Assembly: GCA_007280915.1 (NCBI GenBank)
Contig: QYQL01000004.1
Coordinates: forward strand, 1-64,000
Source: Verrucomicrobiaceae bacterium
Lineage (GTDB): Bacteria > Verrucomicrobiota > Verrucomicrobiia > Chthoniobacterales > Terrimicrobiaceae
Direction: 5' to 3'
Length of the DNA: 64,000 nucleotides
The notes below the pieces were generated by a model. It saw only the letters and a list, made by a program, of their open reading frames with translations, was not told the origin of the DNA and searched no databases. Below, piece by piece: positions 7,896-16,993 of this stretch. Made by a program: the position numbers and the translations under genes. Position 1 is the first letter of the stretch. Each line of letters opens with the position of its first letter.

Positions 7896-8768
7896 ATGAG
7901 AACCGGAAAAATATTTTGGTTCGCCGCCGCCGTGCTTGTCGCCACGGTCGCTGCATTTGCAGAGGGACCCCAGGCACCCGCACCGGATATTTCAAAACTT
8001 CCGGATGGGGTGAAGCGGCTCGATCTGTTTCTGCTCATGGGGCAGTCGAACATGAAGGGTCGGGGGGCCGTTCCGGCTGACCAGAAGCTCAATCCCCGCA
8101 TCGTCTCGATGCAGATGAAAAAAGACAATTGGGTTGTTGCGAGCGACCCCCTGCACATCGATGGACGCGTGGATCCTCTCGACCGTTCCGGCAATGCCGG
8201 GGTCGGTCCAGGGCTTTCCTTCGCTCAGGCCCTTGCCGCGCGCGAGCCCGATGTGATGATCGGTCTGATTCCGTGTGCGGTCGGCGGTTCGAAAGTCGGC
8301 CAATGGCAGAAGGGCGTTCAGCGGAGCCTCTACGACGAGGCGTTGCGCCGCGCGAAACTCGCGCTGGAGCAGGGCCCTCCCGGAAAGACCCGCCTTTGCG
8401 GCGTTCTCTGGCTTCAGGGGGAATCAGACACCAAGGAAAATCTTTATTCCAATTACCAGACCAATCTTCTCAAGGTCGTGGACAACCTCCGCGCCGATCT
8501 GAACCTCCCGGAGCTTCCATTCATCGCCTGCACAATCGGCTCGTTCATCGAAGGCAAGGGGCCATATCCCCACGTGAAAGAGATCAATGCCATCCTGCTC
8601 GATCTGCCCAAACAGCGCCCGCTGACGGCCTGCGTCGATGCCCGCGACCTCACCGGGAACATCGGCGACAACCTGCATTACAACACCGAGTCACAGCTGG
8701 CGATCGGTCCCCGCTACGCGGAAAAATATCTGTCGCTGATCAACTCCAAGGGAGCCCCGTCGCGTTGA
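7896..8768 (+). CDS. Secreted SGNH-fold carbohydrate esterase (DUF303/CE6-like)
   Basis: 290 residues with a signal peptide (about 1-22, ending AFA-EG). The block-I motif LMGQSNMKG places the catalytic serine at residue 51. IPCAVGGSKV and LWLQGESDT are typical of the sialate O-acetylesterase/acetylxylan esterase group, and the His-containing block near NLHYNTESQ supplies the remaining catalytic residue. It probably removes acyl groups from polysaccharide or oligosaccharide in the periplasm or outside the cell. A strong GGAGGAG ribosome-binding site lies at 7884-7890, inside the end of the upstream sulfatase. It sits between two sulfatases, so deacylation and desulfation probably act on one substrate. 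Confidence 0.88.
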   Translation: MRTGKIFWFAAAVLVATVAAFAEGPQAPAPDISKLPDGVKRLDLFLLMGQSNMKGRGAVPADQKLNPRIVSMQMKKDNWVVASDPLHIDGRVDPLDRSGNAGVGPGLSFAQALAAREPDVMIGLIPCAVGGSKVGQWQKGVQRSLYDEALRRAKLALEQGPPGKTRLCGVLWLQGESDTKENLYSNYQTNLLKVVDNLRADLNLPELPFIACTIGSFIEGKGPYPHVKEINAILLDLPKQRPLTACVDARDLTGNIGDNLHYNTESQLAIGPRYAEKYLSLINSKGAPSR

Positions 8769-8816
8769 TTGTTTTCCTTGTTGGCGGTCCGCCCCAATTT
8801 TTCAAAGACTAACACC

Positions 8817-10685
8817 ATGTCCTCCCCATGTTTCCGCGCCAGTTTGTTTGTCGCATTCACCGCACTGCTTTTCTGCTCCCTGCTCAACGGTGCGGAAACC
8901 AAGCCGCCGAACATCCTGTTTTTGCTCACGGATGACCAACGGGCCGACACACTGGGGGCGACCGGAAATCCCCTGGTGATCACTCCCGAGATGGACAAAC
9001 TCGCGGGAGAAGGAACGCTCTTCCGGAACTCCTTCGTTGTGACTTCCGTCTGCGCCTGCAACCGCGCCAGCATCCTTTCCGGCCAGTATTCGCGGACAAA
9101 CGGCGTGCGGGGATTCGCGGAGACGCTGACCGACGAGCAGATGAAATCCACGTATCCGGCGCTGTTGCGGAAAGCGGGGTATTTCACCGGTTTTATCGGC
9201 AAATGGGGGGTCGGCGCCACGATCGAGAGCATCGTGGATCGCGCGGCGGTCGGCTTTGATTTCTGGAAGGGGCTTTACGAGCAGGGGGAATACTGGCCGG
9301 AGGGAAAAAGCGGACGCCACCTGACGAACATCATGACCTCACAAGTCGAGGAGTTTTTGAACGCGGCTCCCAAGGATAAGCCGTTCTGCCTGTCCGTGAG
9401 CTACAAGGCGCCCCACGGCCCGTGGAGCGAGGTGGATCCTGCCTGCCTCGCTCTCTATAAGAATACAAAAATCCCCATTCCGAAGAGCCTGAATGCGGAA
9501 ACGATCGCGAAGTTCCCGGAGTTCCTCCGGACCGACCGACTGACCCTCAATGGCAAATCGATCGCGGAGATGCAGACAATCAACGAGACATGGACCCGCC
9601 AGTATTACGGACTCATCACCGGGATTGACCGTTCGCTGGGGGAAATCCGCGCGATGCTCAAAGCCAGGGGGCTCGCCGACAATACGGTGATCGTTTTCAC
9701 ATCGGACAACGGCCATTTCCTCTTTGAATACGGGATGTATGGCAAATGGCTGATGTATGAGCCCAGCCTCCGCGTGCCGCTGGTCATCTACGATCCCCGC
9801 ATCGCGGCGGACAAACGGCCAAAAACCGTCGACGCATTTGCTCTCTCGATCGACATGGCTCCAACGATGCTTGCTTTTGCCGGGCTGAAGGCGCCGGAGC
9901 CCATGCAGGGCCGCAGCCTGGTGCCCTGGGTGGATGGCGGGGTTCCTGAAAATTGGCGGAAGGACATGTTTTACGAATACAATTTCGTGATGTTTCCCGG
10001 AGATATTCCTTCCTCCATCGGGGTGCGCGATGCCCGCTGGAAATACATCCGCTACCTGGATCCCCGGTTTGAGTTCGACCAGCTCTTCGATCTTGAGAGC
10101 GATCCGGACGAGGCCACGAATCTGGCGGCCGATCCGAAATATACCGCCGAGCTCGCCCGCCTCCGCGCACGTCTCGCCGCCTACCGCACGGAAATCCCGG
10201 ACAATGCCCCCGAGTTCATGGAATACCGCGACAAATACCATGTCGTGGCCACGGGTTTCACCCCGCCCGCCATGGACCAGCCGCTGGATCTGCAGAAAGA
10301 GAAAACCATCGGGCAGACGTTTCCAGCTGCTGGCGATTTCCTTCATGCGGTCAGCTGGATTCTCCCCTACCAGATGAAGAACTACTCCCCATCGGATCTC
10401 CTGGTCGATCTCCGGCGTGGAGGTCCTGACGGAGAGGTCCTGGCTTCGACCGCCATCCCCAAAAATCAACTCTACTCGCTCTACCCGTGCGTGGCGAAGT
10501 TCGACGTGCCGGTGAAACGCGGCGAAACGCTTTATGTCGAGATGAGGGCGAAGGATGCCATCCGGCCAAAGGATCTCCGGTTCTGGGCCTATCCATCAAA
10601 TGTCTTCGAGGGCGGACAGGCATACCTCGACCGCAAGCCGGTGGACTCCGACATCGCGCTGAATTTCATCTACCGAAACCCATGA
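8817..10685 (+). CDS. Secreted sulfatase with variant CxCxR site and extra C-terminal domain
   Basis: 622 residues from the ATG at 8817, followed by a signal peptide ending near GAE. The sulfatase core is clear: NILFLLTDDQRADTLG, then SVCACNRASILSG, IGKWGVG, YKAPHGPW and TSDNGHFLFEYGMYGKW. The formylglycine site reads C79-A-C81-N-R83, with Cys where Pro (or Ala) normally stands. Residues from about 495 to the end form an additional all-beta segment rich in aromatic residues, possibly a carbohydrate-contacting module. The gene overlaps the next one by ATGA. The substrate is unknown. Confidence 0.9.
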   Translation: MSSPCFRASLFVAFTALLFCSLLNGAETKPPNILFLLTDDQRADTLGATGNPLVITPEMDKLAGEGTLFRNSFVVTSVCACNRASILSGQYSRTNGVRGFAETLTDEQMKSTYPALLRKAGYFTGFIGKWGVGATIESIVDRAAVGFDFWKGLYEQGEYWPEGKSGRHLTNIMTSQVEEFLNAAPKDKPFCLSVSYKAPHGPWSEVDPACLALYKNTKIPIPKSLNAETIAKFPEFLRTDRLTLNGKSIAEMQTINETWTRQYYGLITGIDRSLGEIRAMLKARGLADNTVIVFTSDNGHFLFEYGMYGKWLMYEPSLRVPLVIYDPRIAADKRPKTVDAFALSIDMAPTMLAFAGLKAPEPMQGRSLVPWVDGGVPENWRKDMFYEYNFVMFPGDIPSSIGVRDARWKYIRYLDPRFEFDQLFDLESDPDEATNLAADPKYTAELARLRARLAAYRTEIPDNAPEFMEYRDKYHVVATGFTPPAMDQPLDLQKEKTIGQTFPAAGDFLHAVSWILPYQMKNYSPSDLLVDLRRGGPDGEVLASTAIPKNQLYSLYPCVAKFDVPVKRGETLYVEMRAKDAIRPKDLRFWAYPSNVFEGGQAYLDRKPVDSDIALNFIYRNP

Positions 10686-11446
10686 GAATCCCCCGCATGT
10701 TTGTTTTTTCACTGCTGGCCTCGGCGGCTTTTCTCCGTGCGGAATCCGTCATCCAGGAGGATTTCTCCTGCGGTCCCGGGGTGCCGGGCCGGGAGAAGAT
10801 CACGCCGGGCACCCGGCTCAAACAAAGCGGCGCCGTCACGCCGGACAACGCCGCATGGGAGACTGCCGGGGCGGTTGTTTTTGCTTCAGGCGGCAAGGGG
10901 GTTACGCTCGTCGGCAAGGAGGGCAACGCGGGAGTGTTCATCGAGGTGGACCCCGGGCTGTTTGAAAGCGGATCTCCTGTCAGGGCGGAAATCGAGTTTG
11001 TCCCCGGGGACGCCTGGGTCGAACCCACCGGGATTCCCGGGATCTGGCTGGGATTCGCAAATTCCAGTTCCGCGAAAAAGGAGCTTCTCGCAAATATCAA
11101 CGCGACGGGGGATCATGTGGTCCTGCGCTACGCCGCGGCTCCGGACCCCGTCAATTGGTGCCTCCGGGCGGAAACCGGCGTCAGCGGGGAAACTGGCGGC
11201 GCGGCGGGTCCCAAGGTTCCCATGCGGCCGGACGCAACCTATCGGATGACGCTGGTTTACGATCCTTCCAATCATTCGTTTCAGGGGGAGTTGTCGGATC
11301 CGGAATCCGGGAGCGTCAAATCACTGAAGGGAACACTGCCCCTTCCGCCGGTTTTCAATCTCCTTCGCGTGGATTTCACCGGATTCAACATTGGCCCGGG
11401 GCCGATCCAGCCGCTGATCAAATCCATCTCGCTGACAAAGGAATGA
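10682..11446 (+). CDS. Secreted protein of unknown function, possible lectin-like (LamG/concanavalin) fold
   Basis: 254 residues. It has a signal peptide (MRIPRMFVFSLLASAAFLRA). The mature part is rich in beta-strand-like alternation (VFIEVDPGLF, RAEIEFVPGD, IWLGFANSS, YRMTLVYDPSNHSFQGEL). This pattern resembles concanavalin-A-like jellyrolls such as LamG or DUF1080, but I see no diagnostic motif. The start is fixed by a four-base ATGA overlap with the upstream sulfatase, and its own stop overlaps the next gene the same way. It is probably a carbohydrate-binding or accessory protein of the operon. The function is otherwise unknown. Confidence 0.7.
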   Translation: MRIPRMFVFSLLASAAFLRAESVIQEDFSCGPGVPGREKITPGTRLKQSGAVTPDNAAWETAGAVVFASGGKGVTLVGKEGNAGVFIEVDPGLFESGSPVRAEIEFVPGDAWVEPTGIPGIWLGFANSSSAKKELLANINATGDHVVLRYAAAPDPVNWCLRAETGVSGETGGAAGPKVPMRPDATYRMTLVYDPSNHSFQGELSDPESGSVKSLKGTLPLPPVFNLLRVDFTGFNIGPGPIQPLIKSISLTKE

Positions 11447-12714
11447 GGGTCGCATTCCTTCTTGCTCTCATATGCGTTTCGATGCGGTGTCCGGCGGCCG
11501 GGCCATCGCCGGTTGTGAAGCCAAGCGATCCCTTCGCGGTGACCCACAAGTTCATGATTGGCGAGATCACCATCGGCGTCAGCGATCTCGGAGGCGGCTA
11601 TCTCAACTTTATCGATCTCGGTGACGGGAAGAACATCGTCTCGGGGAACTATGGGCGCGGATGGCAGGGGTCCGTGCGCGACCAGCTTCATGGCGGACGC
11701 TACAATCCCACCCAGGCTGGCTTCCGGGACGACGTCGGTGCACCGGTGACGGTGGTTGCGACCGAGCACTCCATCAAGATCCCGAAATTCAATCTCCCGC
11801 TCTACGGAGATCCGGTTTTTGATTTTACTGAGCACGAGGATATTGCTCCCGATTTCAAGGGCTACAAGGACAACGGGAACTCCGATACCGACGGGATCGA
11901 GGAATCGAACCTAACGCAGGATGACGAGGTGCGCAGCGAGTTCGATTTCGAGGGGATTTACGAGGACGCGACGGATCTCGCCGGAGGGAAAATTCCGGTT
12001 CTGCGGTTTTACTCTCTCTATACTTATGCCCGCCCGCCTGCGGCGATCCGGCAGTTCGGCAAGACCGCGCTTTTGTCCGACGGGAAGCCGGTGATCAATG
12101 AAACCGCCCGGGTGAAGGATGTTTCCCCCGCGATGACTGGCAATCAGCCCGCCGCGGATGACGACCTTTCCGGTGTCATCTTCACCGCCTACGGCGCCCG
12201 GCTTCTGGCTGATTCCGGCTATACCGTTCCCATGTGGCGGGAGAAGGAGACTTGGAAAATCCTCCCCGAACTGGAAAGCGGACGCGGCAAGGAAATGGAA
12301 TTCTGTCTTCCGGGACCGGCCGAGGCGGGGAAATCCCCGCCCGTCACGATGGATTCGGAATTTCTGGTTCTGGCCAAAGGCAATGATCCCGCCAACTCTC
12401 CCGCGATCGCATTGTATTCGCCCTCCAGTGACATCAACACGAACCAGATCCTCGGTCTCGACAAAGCCACCGGCCGAGTCATTTACAAGGAAGACCGCCG
12501 CACCCAGGGGAAAATTCTTTTCTCACGCGCCATTCCCGCCCAGGTGGACATGCGCAACCGATACTTCCTCACCGGCATGCTGGCTCCCGGGCACGGGAAG
12601 CCGAATGTCCTGGAGGCCCTGCAAAATGAGACGTTCATCCTGTTCGGCACGCCGGATCAGATTCTGAAGGCCGTTGAAGCTCTTAAGAAAAAATTGAACG
12701 TGAAAAAAACATAA
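11443..12714 (+). CDS. Secreted protein of unknown function
   Basis: 423 residues. It has a signal peptide (MRVAFLLALICVSMRCPAAG). The mature protein has many acidic and glycine residues (SDLGGGYLNFIDLGDGKNIVSG, YKDNGNSDTDGIEESN) and strands that suggest a beta-rich sugar-active fold. I recognise no catalytic motif. The N-terminal half resembles proteins that accompany glycoside hydrolases in Verrucomicrobiota/Planctomycetes clusters only in a general way. It starts within the stop of the upstream gene (ATGA) and is followed two bases later by the GH5 gene. It could be an uncharacterised polysaccharide lyase, hydrolase or binding protein. Confidence 0.7.
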   Translation: MRVAFLLALICVSMRCPAAGPSPVVKPSDPFAVTHKFMIGEITIGVSDLGGGYLNFIDLGDGKNIVSGNYGRGWQGSVRDQLHGGRYNPTQAGFRDDVGAPVTVVATEHSIKIPKFNLPLYGDPVFDFTEHEDIAPDFKGYKDNGNSDTDGIEESNLTQDDEVRSEFDFEGIYEDATDLAGGKIPVLRFYSLYTYARPPAAIRQFGKTALLSDGKPVINETARVKDVSPAMTGNQPAADDDLSGVIFTAYGARLLADSGYTVPMWREKETWKILPELESGRGKEMEFCLPGPAEAGKSPPVTMDSEFLVLAKGNDPANSPAIALYSPSSDINTNQILGLDKATGRVIYKEDRRTQGKILFSRAIPAQVDMRNRYFLTGMLAPGHGKPNVLEALQNETFILFGTPDQILKAVEALKKKLNVKKT

Positions 12715-12715
12715 C

Positions 12716-14041
12716 ATGAAAGGAATGCCCTGCCTGCTCCGCCCGGTCGCCTGCGCCCTGCTCGTCGCGCTGGCGGGTTCTACTTCCGCCCAGCAGCCCG
12801 CCCTGACACAAAACGATGTCCTGTCTCTGAAGGACGGACGCTTTTTTCTGGATGGAAAACCGTTCGCTGAGATCAGCTTTAATAAGTTCGATCTTTTCTG
12901 GAACCTCTGGGAAGAGGCTGTCAAGGGGAGGGACCTCGATGACGGAAACGAGGCGGTCATCCGCCAGAACAGTGCGCTGAAGGATCTCCACGACCTGGGT
13001 TTCCGCACGATCCGCATCTTCGCCTCCCCATGGGGCGGAAGGGAGTTTTTTGAGAACCCGCAGAAGCGGGAGGCCTTCTTTCAGGCCTTGGACAAGACGT
13101 ATGACCTCTGCGACCAGAATGGCATACTCGTCTATGCCTCCCTCGGTTGCGGGGATTTTTCGGAGATTCCAGCAATCGAGAAAAACCCAGATCCCGCCGC
13201 CGAGCATCTTCGCGAGCTGGTCGCAGACCCGCAGTCGAAGAGCCGCCAGCTTCTCTATGAATACCTCGACGCCGTGGTCGCCCGCTACAAGGACCGGAAG
13301 ACGGTCGTGATGTGGGAGATCACCAACGAACTGACCAACCAGGCCGACATCATGCCGGGAACGCACGTTGCCAAGGGGCGCCGGATGCCCACTCTCAAGG
13401 ATGTCGGCTCGTTTTACAACGATGTCACCGCCCGCATCAAGGCCATCGATCCCCTCCGCCTCGTCGGAAACGGCGGATCCCATCTGCGGGAATCCGCATG
13501 GAATCTTTACTCCGGGAACGGGTGGAAAAAGGACACTCTGGACGAGCATGTCGGCGCCTACAGACTCGCCCTTGGCGACACGGCGCTCGATGTGGCGGAC
13601 ATTCATTATTACGCGGTGCCGACGGACGGCTTCATCATCCAGGACAGCAGCGGGGGGGAGGTCCGTCTCAACCCTGCGGCCTACATGAAAATCGGGCAGC
13701 AGATCGGAAAGCCCGTCATATTCGGCGAATACGGACCGCTTCCGCACGTCTCGGATCCTGACGCGATCGAGCACACGGACAAGCCTCTCCCGCCAGGCTG
13801 GTTTGAAAGCTACGAGGAAAAGGATCTCGCCATCCCATGGTTCCAAAAGGCCGTTGACGACATCATCGAGGCGGGCATCCCGATCACCTACTGGTGGTGT
13901 TACCAGTCCGACCGGAAGTATGAGAAGGACAAGCCGGGTAGGTTCGATGTGTCATTGGACCTGAATCCCGAACTGGTGAACATCATTGCCGAAGGCAACC
14001 GGAGGCTTCAGGAAAAGCTCTGCAAGCCCGTCCTCCCTTAG
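12716..14041 (+). CDS. Secreted glycoside hydrolase, GH5-like (endo-mannanase/cellulase clan)
   Basis: 441 residues with a signal peptide ending near STSAQ. The (beta/alpha)8 clan-A pattern is visible: FRTIRIFASPWGG, VYASLGCGDF and MWEITNELTNQAD with the acid/base Glu205. ADIHYYAVP follows, and VIFGEYGPLPH carries the nucleophile Glu338, then ITYWWCYQSDR. Both catalytic glutamates are present, so the enzyme should be active. It is predicted to cut a beta-linked backbone outside the cytoplasm. Neighbouring families (GH2, GH42-like or GH39) are alternatives, and the exact subfamily cannot be set by eye. It lies in the sulfatase operon. Confidence 0.8.
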   Translation: MKGMPCLLRPVACALLVALAGSTSAQQPALTQNDVLSLKDGRFFLDGKPFAEISFNKFDLFWNLWEEAVKGRDLDDGNEAVIRQNSALKDLHDLGFRTIRIFASPWGGREFFENPQKREAFFQALDKTYDLCDQNGILVYASLGCGDFSEIPAIEKNPDPAAEHLRELVADPQSKSRQLLYEYLDAVVARYKDRKTVVMWEITNELTNQADIMPGTHVAKGRRMPTLKDVGSFYNDVTARIKAIDPLRLVGNGGSHLRESAWNLYSGNGWKKDTLDEHVGAYRLALGDTALDVADIHYYAVPTDGFIIQDSSGGEVRLNPAAYMKIGQQIGKPVIFGEYGPLPHVSDPDAIEHTDKPLPPGWFESYEEKDLAIPWFQKAVDDIIEAGIPITYWWCYQSDRKYEKDKPGRFDVSLDLNPELVNIIAEGNRRLQEKLCKPVLP

Positions 14042-14093
14042 TTTGTCCTCCCGGATCGGTGTTCAACGCCCCTCATCGCCCACTTTTCCATTC

Positions 14094-16817
14094 ATGAAAA
14101 ACATTCTCCTCCGATCTCTGTCGTGCGCGTGCCCGCGGAGCGCCCCCGCTCTGATTTTATCCGGTTGGCTTTTCAGCATTCCGGCGGTTGTCCTTCCGGC
14201 TTGCGCCGCCCCATCCAGTGAAGTGATTGAAGGCAATGTCAGGGTTCAGGCACTTTCCCCGACACTGGTTCGCATCGAGCAAAAGGGCCCCCAAGGGTTC
14301 GAGGATCGCAAGACTTTGACTGTGGTGAACCGTGAGTGGCCGGGTGTGCCGTTGAAGGTCGAAAAACAGGAAGGCCATGTTCTGTTGTCGTCGTCGTTCT
14401 ATCAGGTGGAGATTCCGGTGGACTCGAAGAATATTTTTGGAGTCAAAGTCCGCTCCGGTTCGGGTGAGGTGCTTCATACCATTGCGAAGTCCGATATGAA
14501 GTGCGGCTTTTTGCCGGCCCCCTCTGCGATGCCCTTGGTCTGGGTCATGCCGGATTCCCCGCGTCTTGTCCCCCCGGCGTGTGGGGCCTCGCCGGCTCCC
14601 GCCACCTGCACCGAAAACCAGGAGACCTCCGGCTGGGACATGGCGAACCAGGCGCAGGACGTCTATCTTTTCCTGCCGAAGCCGGGCGATTACGCCGCAT
14701 TCCGGCAGGAGTTTTTGAGTCTGACCGGTCCGGTCCCGATGCCGCCGCTCTTTGCGTTCGGCCTTTGGTTCAGCCGCTACTGGCCGTATTCGGAGGACGA
14801 GTCGCTGGCGATTATGGACGAGTTTCGGACGCGCGGGTTTCCGCTGGATCTGATGGTCAGCGATACCGACTGGCGCGTGGGAGCCTCCAGCGGTTACGGG
14901 GTCAATCAAAAGCTGTTCCCCGACATGGCGCGCTATATCGCCAGGGCGCATGAGAAAAACGTGCGGACGATGTATAACGACCATCCGGAGGCTCAATCTC
15001 CCGGCGCACTGGATCCCAAGGAAATGGCCTATCGCCAGGAGGGGCTCGACAGCCTGCTGAACATCGGGGCCGATGTCTGGTGGTATGATAAAAACTGGGG
15101 CAAGCACCTGAAGGCCCCGGATGGCCTGACCATCGAGTTCTGGGGGATGGTCGTCTATCACGACATGACGCTTCGGAACCGCCCGGACCGGAGGCCGCTG
15201 ATCATGTCGAATGTGGACGGGATCTGGGGCGGGATGCGCCTGGTCCCGAGCAATCCGGCGGCCCACAGGTATCCGCTCTGGTGGACTGGCGACACGCTGG
15301 CTTTCTGGGAGGAGCTGAGGTCGGGAATCGAAAACGGCGTCGGCAGCGGGATTGACCGGATGATGCCGTATGTCAATGAGGATTTGGGCGGACATATGCT
15401 TGTGGACACGCCCGAGTTGTTCACCCGCTGGTTCCAGTTCGGCGTTTTTTCGCCGCTGCCCCGCCCGCACAGCTATCCGACCGTGCATTTTCCATGGGCA
15501 TTCGGCGAAGAGGCGGAGAAGATCTGCCGCGAATACGCGCAACTGCGATACCGCCTGCTGCCTACGATCTACACGGCAGTCCGCCGCGCTTACGAAGACG
15601 GGATTCCGCTCCTGCAGCGCTGCGATCTCCAGTGGCCGCAATTTCCCGAAGCCGCCGACGGGCTCCAGTATCTTTTCGGCGAGGACCTCCTGGTCGCTCC
15701 CCAATGTTACAGCGGGCTGGATCCGATTCCTCTGGCTTTGCTCCAGGCCCCGGAGGGAAAGCCGGGGCTGCGCGCCGAGTATTTTGACAACGAAAAATTC
15801 GAGGGAAAGCCGAAGGTGGTGCGCACGGACAAAAAGCTATTCTTCGACTGGAAAGTGCGTCCCGACGGCTTGGCCATGAAGAATACGTCCGTGCGTTGGA
15901 CCGGCTCGCTCGGCCCGGTCGCGGAAACCGCCGAGTATGAATTCGGACTGACTTCGAAGGACGGCGCGAAATTCTGGATCGGGGATACCGAACTCATCAG
16001 CAAGACGGAAGTTTTGCAGAACCGGCAGAAGATCGAGATGACAAAAGCCCGCATCAAGCTGGAAGCGGGAAAGACCTATCCGATCAAGGTGGAGTTCTTC
16101 GCGAAGGACGGAGGCGAGTGCAATTTGTTCTTTGGTGCCGCCAACAAGACCGACGACAAGGAACACCAGACCCGCGCGCTCTGGATCCCGCCGGGACGCT
16201 GGCAGGATGCATGGACCGGCGAAGCGTTGGAGGGGCCGAAGCCGATCACCGTCACATCCGACCTCGAGCACACCCCGATGTATGTGCGCGAGGGTGGAAT
16301 GATTGTCACCACGCCCCTGCGCATGCATTCCGGCATTCCGGTTTGGGACAACCTCGTGGTCGATGCCTTTGTGCGTTCCGATCGAGGAACCGACCAGCGG
16401 GATATTTATGAGGATGACGGACTCTCGAATGGCTATCTCCAGGATAAATTCAGCCGGACCCGCATGTCCATGAATACAGAAAGTGGCAAAACCACCCTTC
16501 GGGTTGAGCCAACATCGGGCGGGATTCTCCCGGCGGGCTTCCGCCGCACCTGGACGTTCCGCTTCCATGTGCCCGCCGGATCTCCGGTGCCGGCGGTCAG
16601 CGTGAATGGCAAAGGCCTGAAACCCGGTCAAACGGAGGAGAGGAGCCTCCGTGTCACGATGCTCAAACCCGGAGAAACACGCGCCTTCCCGTTCCTGGGG
16701 CAGGGAGCGGTTCCGGGAAATAAAGCCGGCCCCATTGCAGAAATCTCCATTTCGGATTATCCGGCTGATCAACCTCTCACGATTACGCTCTCAACCGGAG
16801 AGACCCACCAAAAGTAA
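14094..16817 (+). CDS. Secreted GH31 alpha-glycosidase with inserted PA14 domain
   Basis: 907 residues from the ATG at 14094, with a long hydrophobic N-terminal export signal. The catalytic domain (about 200-555) has the nucleophile Asp332 in WWYDKNWG, the acid/base Asp400 in TGDTLAFWEEL and the NEDLGGHM motif. After GEDLLVAP a PA14-type module (about 558-683, LRAEYFDNEKFEGKP ... KDGAKFWIGD) interrupts the protein before the usual C-terminal beta domains resume at LWIPPGRWQDAWTGE. PA14 modules in GH31 xylosidases bind or shape oligosaccharide substrates. It is likely an alpha-xylosidase or alpha-glucosidase acting on side chains. It is the last gene of the operon. Confidence 0.88.
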   Translation: MKNILLRSLSCACPRSAPALILSGWLFSIPAVVLPACAAPSSEVIEGNVRVQALSPTLVRIEQKGPQGFEDRKTLTVVNREWPGVPLKVEKQEGHVLLSSSFYQVEIPVDSKNIFGVKVRSGSGEVLHTIAKSDMKCGFLPAPSAMPLVWVMPDSPRLVPPACGASPAPATCTENQETSGWDMANQAQDVYLFLPKPGDYAAFRQEFLSLTGPVPMPPLFAFGLWFSRYWPYSEDESLAIMDEFRTRGFPLDLMVSDTDWRVGASSGYGVNQKLFPDMARYIARAHEKNVRTMYNDHPEAQSPGALDPKEMAYRQEGLDSLLNIGADVWWYDKNWGKHLKAPDGLTIEFWGMVVYHDMTLRNRPDRRPLIMSNVDGIWGGMRLVPSNPAAHRYPLWWTGDTLAFWEELRSGIENGVGSGIDRMMPYVNEDLGGHMLVDTPELFTRWFQFGVFSPLPRPHSYPTVHFPWAFGEEAEKICREYAQLRYRLLPTIYTAVRRAYEDGIPLLQRCDLQWPQFPEAADGLQYLFGEDLLVAPQCYSGLDPIPLALLQAPEGKPGLRAEYFDNEKFEGKPKVVRTDKKLFFDWKVRPDGLAMKNTSVRWTGSLGPVAETAEYEFGLTSKDGAKFWIGDTELISKTEVLQNRQKIEMTKARIKLEAGKTYPIKVEFFAKDGGECNLFFGAANKTDDKEHQTRALWIPPGRWQDAWTGEALEGPKPITVTSDLEHTPMYVREGGMIVTTPLRMHSGIPVWDNLVVDAFVRSDRGTDQRDIYEDDGLSNGYLQDKFSRTRMSMNTESGKTTLRVEPTSGGILPAGFRRTWTFRFHVPAGSPVPAVSVNGKGLKPGQTEERSLRVTMLKPGETRAFPFLGQGAVPGNKAGPIAEISISDYPADQPLTITLSTGETHQK

Positions 16818-16993
16818 GCGGAAGGCTCAACCCGAAAACCTCCTTTGCTTCGGGGCGACCTGGCACAATCTGCTGGCCGCAAAGGGCCTTTGTCAGCACT
16901 TACCGGATCACAGCGGATACGCCTCGCGCCTCCGCAGGCCCTATCGGCCAGCATTTTGCACCATCTCTTCCCCTCCAAAGGACGTTTTCGGGT

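Noticed and set aside
14157-15704. A 515-codon minus-strand frame opposite GH31
   Set aside because: Shadow of the GH31 catalytic domain; composition rich in His, Arg and Gln with no recognisable fold.
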